Shown here piece by piece: positions 1-7,659 of a DNA stretch of 14,314 nucleotides. Position 1 is the stretch's first letter. The number at the start of each line of letters is the position of its first letter. A program made the position numbers and the translations under genes. The notes under the pieces were generated by a model, which searched no databases, was not told the DNA's origin, and worked only from the letters and a program-made list of their open reading frames with translations. Origin of the DNA: JBOFEH01 sp051650265 (GTDB taxonomy: Bacteria > Bacillota > Clostridia > Lachnospirales > Cellulosilyticaceae); contig JBOFIR010000236.1 of the NCBI GenBank assembly GCA_051650265.1, positions 1 to 14,314 on the forward strand. Direction: 5' to 3'.

Positions 1-780
1 TAAATCTGTTACTGTACGTTGTACAAATTCTTTTGCAAGAATCTCTCTATAACGCTGACCTGCACGGATATTCGTACCAAAGTTGAGTTCCTCTACGACC
101 GCCTGTGCCACCTCTTGAACTTGACCTTCCTGATCTACAGCCTTAAGTAGCTCAGCCGCCCCATGACTTAGTCTCGCCTTCGATGGTCTTGCACCAACTA
201 CTACGCGCCACGCATCTCCTACTCTACTTGTTGCTACAACAAGTACTGGTAGATCTGTAGCAGATTGTACGTGCATCACATAAGAAGTTTTTCTATGCTC
301 TTTTTTGATACGGATATGTGTCAGAATATCCTTTTCGAAAGGTCTTTCTAGGAACTGCTCAAGTGAGATCACACCGCCGTGATGAAGTACAACCTCTGTA
401 TCTAACGCAAGAAGTGCTGTACTGATATTAGAAAAGCCAAACTTACCAAATACACTGCCCCCAATTGTTGCACTGTTTCTAAACTGTACACCTACAATAT
501 GTGCCACACATCTTGGTAAGATGCCATCAAACCATGTCGCTAATACAGCACTTGTTTCGATAGCTCTTAGTGTCACACTTGCCCCAATCTCAATATACGT
601 TTCATGCTCTACAATCTGATCTAATCCCAGATTTTTAAGATCAATTACCGTTGGAATATTTTTTTCCCCAAGGCGCATCCACATCATACCACCCATGACT
701 TGATTTTTTTTATTTTGCATGAGTAGCGTATACGCCTCTTCAAGTGTAGTCGGCGCTGCATAATTCTTTGCAGTAAACAT
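1..780 (-). CDS. Molybdenum hydroxylase FAD-binding subunit (XdhB/CoxM type), 3' end off the window
   Basis: Partial gene: 260 open codons from ATG at 780 to the left edge with no stop. The family usually has about 270-290 residues, so only a short C-terminus is missing. The protein begins MFTAKNYAAPTTLEEA, as the FAD_binding_5 domain of xanthine dehydrogenase and CO dehydrogenase medium subunits does. Residues near 29-38 (GGMMWMRLG) stand where the first FAD loop lies. TIGGSVFGKF with ALLALDTEV (about 105-130) matches the second FAD motif, TIGGN..ALLALDA. The FAD subunit carries electrons from the Mo and 2Fe-2S subunits to NAD or another acceptor. Those partner subunits are not in the window and may lie past the left edge. 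The gene starts 14 bases after the ABC ATPase stop, behind a GAGGAAAA-type ribosome site, so it is co-transcribed. The exact substrate (xanthine or another purine or N-heterocycle) cannot be told from this subunit. Confidence 0.88.
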   Translation of the reverse strand, partial: MFTAKNYAAPTTLEEAYTLLMQNKKNQVMGGMMWMRLGEKNIPTVIDLKNLGLDQIVEHETYIEIGASVTLRAIETSAVLATWFDGILPRCVAHIVGVQFRNSATIGGSVFGKFGFSNISTALLALDTEVVLHHGGVISLEQFLERPFEKDILTHIRIKKEHRKTSYVMHVQSATDLPVLVVATSRVGDAWRVVVGARPSKARLSHGAAELLKAVDQEGQVQEVAQAVVEELNFGTNIRAGQRYREILAKEFVQRTVTDL

Positions 781-794
781 ATTTTTCCTCCTCT

Positions 795-1571
795 TTAGTT
801 CCATATGATCATATGTTGCTTGTGATATGTAATCAGCTCTAAGCTCTGGTCATAAACATGTCTTAGTTGCTGGATTAAGTATGTTGTATCAAGTGTTTCA
901 TCTATTTTAAAACTCCCTAAAACTCGGCCATCATGAACAAGTACGATGCGATCTGCATAACGAAGTGCCAGATTGGGGTCATGAATTGAAAAGAAAACAC
1001 CCTTGCCGCGCTCATGGGCTAGTGCTCTGAGTGAGGCAAGTATTTGGTGCTGCCTTTTGTAATCTAGGGATGCTGTTGGCTCATCTAAGATCATCCATAC
1101 AGGATCTTGCAAAAGTAAACGTGCTAAATAAACCCTCTGACGCTCACCACCACTGAGCTCATCTACAAGTCTCTCTGCAAAGTGTAAAAGTTCTAACTCT
1201 TCTAGTATACCTTCTGCCTGCGCATAGTGCGCCTTACTGGGGACTTCCCAAAGTCCCAAGTAAGGTGTTAGGCCCATCGTCACAAATTCTCGTACATACA
1301 ACTGCTGCCCAAGTGTTGTATGCTGTGGCATATAGCCTACATATTTTGCACGTTCACGCATGCGACATCCGTCTAGCGCTTGATCATTAATACGAATGGA
1401 TCCTTCCTGAATGGGAATTAGTCCTAAGATTGCCTTAAATAGTGTACTCTTTCCCATTCCATTACAACCCAGAAGGGCAACCACTTCACCCTCTTCTAGT
1501 TGCAAGTCGAGCCTATCAATAATCTTGCGTTTGCCATAACCAATAGTTACTGCTTCAAGATTCAACGACAT
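795..1571 (-). CDS. FecE/BtuD-type ABC importer ATP-binding protein
   Basis: Cytoplasmic ATPase of a type II (iron-siderophore/cobalamin-class) ABC importer, 258 residues, full length for the family. Visible motifs are Walker A GCNGMGKST (35-43), the Q-loop Gln in MPQ (83), signature LSGGERQR (139-146), Walker B WMILDEP (159-165) and the switch His in SIHDPN (197). Its first 10 bases overlap the end of the permease gene upstream, which implies translational coupling. With the permease and lipoprotein it makes a complete importer. Sequence alone does not set the cargo. The neighbouring molybdenum-hydroxylase subunit favours molybdate or tungstate, as in the Haemophilus MolABC system; iron chelates and corrinoids remain possible. 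Confidence 0.93.
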   Translation of the reverse strand: MSLNLEAVTIGYGKRKIIDRLDLQLEEGEVVALLGCNGMGKSTLFKAILGLIPIQEGSIRINDQALDGCRMRERAKYVGYMPQHTTLGQQLYVREFVTMGLTPYLGLWEVPSKAHYAQAEGILEELELLHFAERLVDELSGGERQRVYLARLLLQDPVWMILDEPTASLDYKRQHQILASLRALAHERGKGVFFSIHDPNLALRYADRIVLVHDGRVLGSFKIDETLDTTYLIQQLRHVYDQSLELITYHKQHMIIWN

Positions 1572-2551
1572 TCCGATTCACGCCCCCTTCTCACAATCAA
1601 ATAACCTAAAAATGGTGCACCAATCAATGTGGTGAGAATGCTAATAGGTAGTTCTACCGAAAGCATTGTACGTGCTAAAGTATCTGCACCCAGCAGTACC
1701 AGCGCCCCCAACAAAAAGCAATCTATAAGGTAATAACGAAATTCCCCCTTATAACACTTTTTAATGAGGTGTGGGATCAGTAAGCCAATCCAGCTCACTA
1801 CACCTGCTACAGATACAACTGCTGCCACTAATAATGTAGCAGCTAATAAGGCCAGTATCCGTACCCACTCTACTGAAATGCCTAGGCTGAGCGCTTGCTC
1901 GTCCCCTAATGCCATTACCCCTATCGGCCATCTTAAAAAATAAATCACGAAAAAGCCAACTGCAAGGGGAATCAGAATACTCACAATTTGGCTATACGTT
2001 GCATTATAAAAGCCCCCCATCAGCCAAAACTCAATGGTAGGAAGCTGTTTATACGGATCTGCCAGGTATTTCAAAAACATAATAAAAGACGAAGCCAGTG
2101 CACTAACCATAATCCCACTCATAATAAGCGCTAAAGTACGCTCTGAACGTGCAATCTGTGCAAACGTCATAGTAATCACTACCACTAGGCATCCTCCTAG
2201 GAATGCGACGCCTTGGAGCATCCAACTAGACTGCCCCATAAAAATAATGGCGCAAATCGCTCCTACTGAACAACCCGAGCTCACCCCAAGCACATCTGGC
2301 GAGACCAAAGGATTCTTAAAAATACTCTGATAGACAAGTCCTGCTATGGCCAATGCCCCACCACTTATGAGTACCAAGAGCATACGCGGTAAACGCATCT
2401 GAAAAAAAAGGGTGTGTACTTGTGGCGATAAATCGCCACAAAGCAACCCCTTTATTAATTCAATGACATGAATAGGATAACGTCCTACACTTAGTGTCAA
2501 TGCGATACATCCTAATAGAAGTACGCTTAACCCTATGGTAGATTTTCTCAT
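1562..2551 (-). CDS. FecCD/BtuC-family ABC importer permease
   Basis: Integral membrane subunit of the same importer, 329 residues, the usual length for a permease with about ten transmembrane helices. Family landmarks are RLPRMLLVLISGGALAIAG (53-71) followed by KNPLVSPDVLG (79-89) near the N-terminus, and the ATPase-coupling loop WIGLLIPHLIKK (254-265). It acts as a homodimer with two copies of the ATPase. The start codon overlaps the lipoprotein stop in an ATGA arrangement, and its own end overlaps the ATPase start, so the three genes are translationally coupled. The cargo is unresolved, as for the other subunits. No damage or unusual feature is seen. Confidence 0.94.
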   Translation of the reverse strand: MRKSTIGLSVLLLGCIALTLSVGRYPIHVIELIKGLLCGDLSPQVHTLFFQMRLPRMLLVLISGGALAIAGLVYQSIFKNPLVSPDVLGVSSGCSVGAICAIIFMGQSSWMLQGVAFLGGCLVVVITMTFAQIARSERTLALIMSGIMVSALASSFIMFLKYLADPYKQLPTIEFWLMGGFYNATYSQIVSILIPLAVGFFVIYFLRWPIGVMALGDEQALSLGISVEWVRILALLAATLLVAAVVSVAGVVSWIGLLIPHLIKKCYKGEFRYYLIDCFLLGALVLLGADTLARTMLSVELPISILTTLIGAPFLGYLIVRRGRESECR

Positions 2552-3591
2552 AGACCCATATCCTCTGCTGTGACTTCAATATCAAAGAATTGCTTATAAA
2601 ATGCAGTTGCATCTTCACTATATTCTTCTTCACTATAAAGATCTGGATGGAGTTCTTGTGTCAACCACAATACGCCAAGTACAGATGATGGTGTTGGATA
2701 ATCCCATGGCTCTAGCTTAGATGGAAATGTCACGACCTCCCCATTTTGTACCGCTTGTATTGTAGAAAATTTGCTATCATTTAAAATATCATCTAATGTA
2801 TAATCTGCATAGCTTACAGCAAACCACTTTTCTGGATTCCATGCAAGTAATTGTTCTGGTGAAATTTGTGCCCAATAACCATCCTCTAGTTCAGCCGATA
2901 CATTTTCTCCACCTGCAATGGCAATCATATCATTCTGATACATCTTGCCTGTTACAGTTGTAAGGGCTGTCCCACTCCCACTCAAGTAAACACTTGGCTT
3001 TTCTTCTACCTGCTCTGTCAGCTTCGTCACACGGTTCATTTGCTCTTCATAATATGTAAGTAATGCCTTGGCCTCTTTCTCATGCCCAATGGCTTCCCCT
3101 ACAAGAGAAACACACGTCATGAAGCCCTCCATTGTTTCTGGCTCTACTGCAATCGTCGGAATACCAAGTGCCTCTAATTGTGGGATAAAACTTTCCAAAC
3201 GATATGGAATAATCACCAAATCTGGATTCAGTGCAAGAATAGATTCTACATTAAGCGCCTTTCCAGATCCGATTGCTTCTAACTCCAAAAATTCTGGTGC
3301 CGCTCGTTTATAAATCTCTCGCGTATCGGCTTTCATCTCAATGCCAACAACCTTGTCCTCTGCTTCTAATGCAATGAGGAGCGAGCTTGTGATGTAGTAC
3401 GAAGATACAATACGTTCTACTGGTCCTTCAATGGTCACTTCTCTGCCTAACTGATCCACCACTGTACGCGTAGTTGTTTGGGTAGCCTCTGCATTATTTG
3501 CCTGGGCTGTACTCTGATTACCACATCCTACAAAAGCACCTGTTGTCAGTGTTAATAAAACAAATCCTGCTAGCCATTTTCCTCTACTCAT
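2548..3591 (-). CDS. FecB/BtuF-family substrate-binding lipoprotein
   Basis: Surface receptor of the importer, 347 residues. It starts with a lipoprotein signal peptide with lipobox FVGC, lipidated Cys at 23, then a polar linker of about 20 residues. The mature part is a Peripla_BP_2 fold: DQLGREVTIEGPVERIV (about 45-61) opens the N-terminal lobe and ALNPDLVII (about 119-127) is the typical family strand. A GGENVSAEL segment precedes the C-terminal lobe, which has the EQLLAWNPEKW motif. The start has a clear GGAGGG site six bases upstream and overlaps the NTPase end by eight bases. Family members bind siderophores, haem, corrinoids or, in MolA-like proteins, molybdate/tungstate. The operon points to the last, but no ligand residue was identified. 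Confidence 0.92.
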   Translation of the reverse strand: MSRGKWLAGFVLLTLTTGAFVGCGNQSTAQANNAEATQTTTRTVVDQLGREVTIEGPVERIVSSYYITSSLLIALEAEDKVVGIEMKADTREIYKRAAPEFLELEAIGSGKALNVESILALNPDLVIIPYRLESFIPQLEALGIPTIAVEPETMEGFMTCVSLVGEAIGHEKEAKALLTYYEEQMNRVTKLTEQVEEKPSVYLSGSGTALTTVTGKMYQNDMIAIAGGENVSAELEDGYWAQISPEQLLAWNPEKWFAVSYADYTLDDILNDSKFSTIQAVQNGEVVTFPSKLEPWDYPTPSSVLGVLWLTQELHPDLYSEEEYSEDATAFYKQFFDIEVTAEDMGL

Positions 3592-4120
3592 GGTTTCCCT
3601 CCAAATAGTTTTTTATGATTGCATCACATTCCTGATAAACAGCCTCCCTCGTTTCAGGAGTCAGTTCTAACACTATTATATCATGTCTTCTTTTAATACG
3701 CTCTAATGATTGATGTGATGTTTTTTTTATGACTCCAATCACAAGCTTCTCACTCTCTAAACATGCTTCAACTGCATCCCAGAAGTGACTCGCATCCCGT
3801 TCTAATACACCCAGTTCATCAAGTAGTATCACTTGACTTTCATCTTTTAAACTCTCCCCTAAGACTCTGACCCCTAGATTCTCAAAGGTATGTGTAATAG
3901 GTACACAGCTCATCTGTGTATCTTGTACTGAAATAGGCTGATTATTAATCCCCTCAGGCAGTGTGACAAGGCCATGCATGTAAAACCCTCGCCTTTCACC
4001 TGCGATGTGATAAGGTAATGATTCGAACCCCGTTGTTTTTATATTAAGTGCACTGATTAATGCACGAAGAAGAGTAGATTTACCTACCCCACGTTCGCCC
4101 GTTAAAAATAGATTTGTCAT
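3584..4120 (-). CDS. THEP1-like P-loop nucleoside-triphosphatase
   Basis: Small cytoplasmic NTPase of the NTPase_1 (THEP1) family, 178 residues from the chosen start. It has Walker A GERGVGKST (8-16) right at the N-terminus, HGLVTLPEG in the middle, and Walker B VILLDELGVLE with the DE pair at 101-102. The frame is open back to an ATG at 4141. The start at 4120 is preferred because AAAGGAG lies upstream at 11 bases, while the 4141 ATG has no ribosome site, and THEP1 proteins begin just before the P-loop. Family members hydrolyse several NTPs in vitro; their cellular role is poorly defined. Its place between a purine permease and an ABC importer in a molybdenum-hydroxylase operon suggests a role in cofactor or enzyme maturation, but that is inference. 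Confidence 0.85.
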   Translation of the reverse strand: MTNLFLTGERGVGKSTLLRALISALNIKTTGFESLPYHIAGERRGFYMHGLVTLPEGINNQPISVQDTQMSCVPITHTFENLGVRVLGESLKDESQVILLDELGVLERDASHFWDAVEACLESEKLVIGVIKKTSHQSLERIKRRHDIIVLELTPETREAVYQECDAIIKNYLEGNHE

Positions 4121-4152
4121 GTAGTGATCTACTCCTTTCATACTTTTTAAAC

Positions 4153-5475
4153 TTATGCTTCTAAAACTTTTTCTTCTGAACTTTTTTCATCCGCTGGTAA
4201 TACAATATTAAGTACTACCGCTACTAAGAATGCCACAACAATACCATTTTGTGCAAAGATGAGTGATGCCCATGCTGGTAAACCTGCTAATGCCTCAGGC
4301 ACATTACCAAGCCCCAGTCCTAGTCCTAGTGCCACTGCCACAATAATGGCATTACGGCCATACATGTCTTGTTTGAAAATAAGTTGCATCCCACTAATTG
4401 CAATCATAGCAAACATGATGATGGTTGCACCACCTAGTACAGAATAAGGTACCGCTGAAATAATCGCACCTAGCTTTGGGAAGAAACCTGCAAGCATCAA
4501 GAATACTGCACCTGTCATAATGACAAACTTATTCACCACTTTTGTCATCCCTACAAGCCCAACATTTTGACTAAATGAGGTGTTTGGTAAAATACCGAAT
4601 GCAGAAGCAATAACGCTTCCTACCCCATCCGCAAGTACTGCACCAGTAAGTTCCTTATCTGTCGCCTCACGGTCAAGTCCTCCCATAGTAATGCCTGATA
4701 CATCCCCGATAGTCTCTACTGCTGTTGCAATATACATAATCACTATCGGAATAATCGCTTCAAGCTTGAACTCAAATCCAAATACAAACGGTCTAGGAAG
4801 GCTGACCCAATCCGCTTCAATAACCGGTGTAAAATCTACCTTGCCCATGAAAATAGCTGCAATATAACCGACTACAATACCAATCAAAATAGAAGATACA
4901 CTTGTAAACCCTTTTGTAAACTGTCTAAAGAATAAAATAACCACCATAACAAGTGTCCCTAAGAAAAGGTTCTCCAATGATCCAAAATCAGATGCACCGA
5001 TTCCACCTGCAAAATATTTCACACCAATAGGAATTAATGAAAGTCCTATTGCAATTACGACAGTTCCTGATACAACAGCAGGAATAAATCTTTTGAGTGG
5101 TTTGATGAAAAAACCTAAAAAGATCTCAACCAGCGCCCCAAGCAAAGACGCCCCAAGCACTGCACCATAACCATAGGCCCCTGCGGCCGCTTGAATACTT
5201 GGTAAGAATCCAGAGCTTGTCCCCATCACAATCGGTAGCCCAGCCCCTACTTTCCATACTGGATAAAGTTGAATCAGTGTTACAAGCCCTGCAATAAACA
5301 TGGCATTTTGCATCAACATTGTTTTCTGGTCTGCTGGCATTTGAAGCATACTTGATACAATAATAAGAGGGGATACATTCCCAACAAACATGGCTAATAC
5401 ATGTTGTAATCCCAAAGGTACTGCTTGTTTTAAAGGCACTTTCCCTTCAAGATCATAAATACTTGTCTGTTTCAT
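4153..5475 (-). CDS. NCS2-family nucleobase:cation symporter, purine (xanthine/urate) type
   Basis: Membrane transporter of 440 residues, typical of the UraA/PbuX/XanQ family with a 14-helix fold. The N-terminal QHVLAMF (24-30) carries the family His. The TM8 motif AVETIGDVSG has Glu at 254, equivalent to the substrate-binding Glu of XanQ and UraA. The TM10 motif is QNVGLVGMT with Gln303 and Asn304. Characterised purine transporters carry Gln-Asn here, whereas uracil permeases carry Glu, so xanthine or uric acid is favoured over uracil. It is the first gene of the operon that ends in the hydroxylase FAD subunit, which fits purine uptake for oxidation. A strong GGAGGAG site precedes the ATG, and the promoter region lies at 5543-5572. 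General annotation pipelines may call it uracil-xanthine permease. Confidence 0.92.
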   Translation of the reverse strand: MKQTSIYDLEGKVPLKQAVPLGLQHVLAMFVGNVSPLIIVSSMLQMPADQKTMLMQNAMFIAGLVTLIQLYPVWKVGAGLPIVMGTSSGFLPSIQAAAGAYGYGAVLGASLLGALVEIFLGFFIKPLKRFIPAVVSGTVVIAIGLSLIPIGVKYFAGGIGASDFGSLENLFLGTLVMVVILFFRQFTKGFTSVSSILIGIVVGYIAAIFMGKVDFTPVIEADWVSLPRPFVFGFEFKLEAIIPIVIMYIATAVETIGDVSGITMGGLDREATDKELTGAVLADGVGSVIASAFGILPNTSFSQNVGLVGMTKVVNKFVIMTGAVFLMLAGFFPKLGAIISAVPYSVLGGATIIMFAMIAISGMQLIFKQDMYGRNAIIVAVALGLGLGLGNVPEALAGLPAWASLIFAQNGIVVAFLVAVVLNIVLPADEKSSEEKVLEA

Positions 5476-5542
5476 TTATTCTCCTCCACTTTTATATATT
5501 ATGATATATCACTTTTTATACATATCTAGATATTTCTACAAT

Positions 5543-5572
5543 ATTGTACCACAGTATGTCGACATATGTCAC
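5543..5572 (-). promoter_or_regulatory. Promoter of the purine permease / ABC importer operon
   Basis: On the minus strand, GTGACA (5572-5567) and TACAAT (5548-5543) are separated by 18 bases. A TG one base before the -10 (TGGTACAAT) makes it an extended -10 promoter. The leader would be about 60 bases. No other promoter-like sequence is seen inside the tight six-gene operon. The -35 and spacer overlap the palindromic element listed separately. Confidence 0.55.
5555..5570. promoter_or_regulatory. Palindromic operator candidate in the permease promoter
   Basis: TATGTCGACATATGTC contains two overlapping perfect palindromes, TATGTCGACATA (5555-5566) and GACATATGTC (5561-5570), so the half-site TATGTC repeats with a 10-base period, one helical turn. 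It fills the spacer and touches the -35 of the permease promoter, a position where a bound repressor would block RNA polymerase. No known regulator was matched. Confidence 0.4.
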
Positions 5573-5673
5573 GCACTTTGTCGAACTTTATCTTGTATAA
5601 TTAGTTTTTTGTTCACTTAGAGTGCTTGTTCTACTCGTGTATTCTGAATAAGCCAAGTTCAAAGATGCTCTCC

Positions 5674-5718
5674 AACAAAAAGAGGACTGTAGCCATTGGC
5701 TACAATCCTCTTTTTGTT
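5674..5718 (-). terminator. Rho-independent terminator of the ndh2-eetA-eetB-dmkB operon
   Basis: The hairpin has arms 5674-5695 and 5697-5718. It begins at the dmkB stop codon and ends in a U-rich 3' arm when read on the minus strand. The single C/A mismatch seen on the plus strand (5687/5705) becomes a G-U pair in minus-strand RNA, so the structure is fully paired only for dmkB transcripts. The core GGACTGTAGCC is shared with the terminator at 10924-10975. Confidence 0.9.
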
Positions 5719-6683
5719 TAATAATCTCTATCTAATAGCACACGTGCGATGGCCATTAAGACGTTTTTATATTCATTATCTGGTAGCTTATCAATTAACC
5801 GATAAGCTTTATTGGTATATTTAATCGCAAGTTTCTTGGCATCATCAATCCCACCATAGACTTCCGTCAGTCTAATAATCTCCTGGATATCTTCCAGGCT
5901 ATAGGCTTCTTGATCTAGTAGTGCTAATAAATCTTTTGGTTTCTTCTCAAGTGCATAAATGAGTGGCAAATTGTAAATGCCATCTGTTAAGTCATTTGCA
6001 CCATCTTTACCAAGCAATGCTGTATCACCAATATAATCTAAGAGATCATCAATAATCTGGAATGCCATCCCAATTTGATGGCCTATATTCCAAAATAGCC
6101 TTGCAACACGATCTGAGCATCCACTTTCAGCTGCACCGATGTACAAGCTCAGTGAAAATAGCTCAGCAGTTTTCCCAGATACTCTTTTAAGATAATGTTT
6201 AACTGATACATTTTTATCAAATCTCGAATTAAGCTGCTCCACTTCACCTAAACAGATCCGTGACATGGCACGACTATCAACTTGTATACTTTGCAACGAA
6301 GCCGTTTCTGCTAAAACTTTGAAACAAAGGCAGAACAAATAATCTCCAATATAGACTGCATACGCTTTTCCATATTTAGATTGAATTGTATCTAATCCAC
6401 GACGTTGCTTGGCATCATCAATGATGTCATCATGTACAAGTGTCGCCATATGAAACATTTCAACAACAGCACCTAATGCTCTTGCTTTCTCTGGATTATA
6501 CTCTCCAAAGTGAGAAGCAATCACTGTAAAAGCAGGTCTTACTAATTTGCCATTGGAATGTACCATTTCTTTAATCGAGTTTTCAATGATTTTATCCTTG
6601 CACTTTGCATTGCTGTCCATAAGTTCAACAATGCTGCAAAGTTCTTTTTTAATTTCTGGATACTGATCCCAAATTGGATGCAT
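5718..6683 (-). CDS. dmkB: Long-chain polyprenyl diphosphate synthase of the EET locus
   Basis: Trans-isoprenyl diphosphate synthase, 321 residues from the chosen start. It condenses isopentenyl diphosphate onto an allylic primer to make the side chain of a membrane quinone. The first Asp-rich motif is HDDIIDD and the second is IIDDLLDY, followed by GKDGANDLTDG and NLPLIYAL. Counting from the alternative GTG start, these Asp clusters fall at 88-93 and 215-219. The fifth residue before the first Asp cluster is Ala, a small residue that fits long-chain (C30 or longer) products. ATG at 6683 is preferred over GTG at 6692 because it sits better behind GAGGAAGG and gives the usual short N-terminus; the GTG would overlap the eetB stop by four bases. 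It is the last gene of the ndh2 operon, in the dmkB position of the Listeria EET locus. Taken alone it could be named heptaprenyl diphosphate synthase component II. Confidence 0.9.
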   Translation of the reverse strand: MHPIWDQYPEIKKELCSIVELMDSNAKCKDKIIENSIKEMVHSNGKLVRPAFTVIASHFGEYNPEKARALGAVVEMFHMATLVHDDIIDDAKQRRGLDTIQSKYGKAYAVYIGDYLFCLCFKVLAETASLQSIQVDSRAMSRICLGEVEQLNSRFDKNVSVKHYLKRVSGKTAELFSLSLYIGAAESGCSDRVARLFWNIGHQIGMAFQIIDDLLDYIGDTALLGKDGANDLTDGIYNLPLIYALEKKPKDLLALLDQEAYSLEDIQEIIRLTEVYGGIDDAKKLAIKYTNKAYRLIDKLPDNEYKNVLMAIARVLLDRDY

Positions 6684-6688
6684 AATTG

Positions 6689-7222
6689 TCACCCTTCCTC
6701 ATTAAACATACTTTTAAAAAATGGTAGCTTATACATATGTGCTGTTGTGTAGTTTGCGGACATACCAATAAATATCCCCGTTACAACACCTGCTATAGAC
6801 AGTACTGGCAAATAGAGCGTAACACCAATATTTTGCACAATCAAAGCTGCTACGAAAATCTGCCCAATGTTATGAAATACTGCACCTGCTGCACTTACAC
6901 CAATGATACTGACATGCTCCTTAAGTCCGTCCTTTATTGCAACCATAGCCCCAAAGCTCAGCAATGCCCCCATGCCACCATACAGCATGCTTGAAACGTT
7001 TCCGCCAAATATGGTAGAAAGCATCAATCTCACTACGATGATCTTAAGGGTATCCCTTCTTTTAGGTAATGTATATAACGCAATAACTGTGACCAAGTTG
7101 GCAAGTCCTAGCTTTGCTCCTGGTGTAACAAAAGGCACAGGAATGTTACGTTCAATGATATGCAACATTAGCGCCATTGCCACTAATAAGGACATATACA
7201 TGAGTTTCTTTGTTTTCTCCAT
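6689..7222 (-). CDS. eetB: EetB: heptaprenyl diphosphate synthase component I-like (Gx transporter) membrane protein
   Basis: Hydrophobic protein of 177 residues with about five membrane segments, in the Hpre_diP_synt_I / Gx transporter family. Landmarks are TPGAKLGLANLVT (33-45) after the first helix, FGGNVSSMLYGG (72-83), and AVFHNIGQI (114-122). The family name is historical; the fold resembles small-molecule or ECF-type membrane subunits and no enzyme activity is shown. In Listeria the equivalent gene, eetB, is required for flavin-based extracellular electron transfer. It lies 13 bases after eetA and immediately before dmkB, the same order as in Listeria. The start has an AAGGGG site at nine bases. 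The role in quinone or electron handling is inferred from the locus. Confidence 0.87.
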   Translation of the reverse strand: MEKTKKLMYMSLLVAMALMLHIIERNIPVPFVTPGAKLGLANLVTVIALYTLPKRRDTLKIIVVRLMLSTIFGGNVSSMLYGGMGALLSFGAMVAIKDGLKEHVSIIGVSAAGAVFHNIGQIFVAALIVQNIGVTLYLPVLSIAGVVTGIFIGMSANYTTAHMYKLPFFKSMFNEEG

Positions 7223-7235
7223 TCTTCTGTACCCC

Positions 7236-7622
7236 TTAATATGCTTTAATATCTATTTGATCTTCATCTTCACTTACCCCTTCTATTTCAACATAGAGCT
7301 TGTGAGGTAAGCATATAAGAGATTGACCAGGCTTCGAGATGAAGCCTGGTTCAATACAAATCTTATCGGTACAATCTGCTTCAACTATTGCAACTTGTTC
7401 GTTTTCAATAACAAGTAGATTATTACCGTATTCAGTTTCAATACTATATTCTTTAAGACTCATCTGCCCTGTAAGCGGTACACGCATATAGGGTTTGCCA
7501 CCTACAGTTACCACAACATAAGTCCGATGATAATCTCTAGATTGTAGAATCCCAAAAAGCATATGTGGTACAAATGATAAAAGGAGCAAACTTACAATAA
7601 TAATTTTATCCCACTTTTTCAT
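7236..7622 (-). CDS. eetA: EetA: membrane-anchored NusG domain II protein
   Basis: Small protein of 128 residues from the chosen start. One N-terminal membrane helix (about 7-25) is followed by an extracytoplasmic NusG_II domain. The diagnostic stretch has ADCTDKICIE (82-91), FISKPGQ (94-100) and ICLPHKLYVEI (103-113), with conserved Cys at 84, 89 and 104. The frame is open to an ATG at 7652, but ATG at 7622 has AGAGGG seven bases upstream and gives the normal family N-terminus. It follows ndh2 by 37 bases and precedes eetB by 13. The NusG-II name reflects a shared fold, not a role in transcription. In Listeria, EetA is part of the EET apparatus, probably between the quinone pool and the flavoprotein; the exact step is unknown. 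Confidence 0.87.
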   Translation of the reverse strand: MKKWDKIIIVSLLLLSFVPHMLFGILQSRDYHRTYVVVTVGGKPYMRVPLTGQMSLKEYSIETEYGNNLLVIENEQVAIVEADCTDKICIEPGFISKPGQSLICLPHKLYVEIEGVSEDEDQIDIKAY

Positions 7623-7659
7623 TATTTTTCCCTCTTTTTCAGAACACTTCAATTATATC

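Noticed and set aside
5476..5673. Possible purine riboswitch upstream of the permease
   Set aside because: The conserved purine aptamer junction and loop sequences were not found on the minus strand, and the leader after the predicted start is only about 60 bases.
6903..7310. Plus-strand open frame of 135 codons across eetB and eetA
   Set aside because: It is antisense to two recognised genes, spans their junction, and has no ribosome site or family motif.
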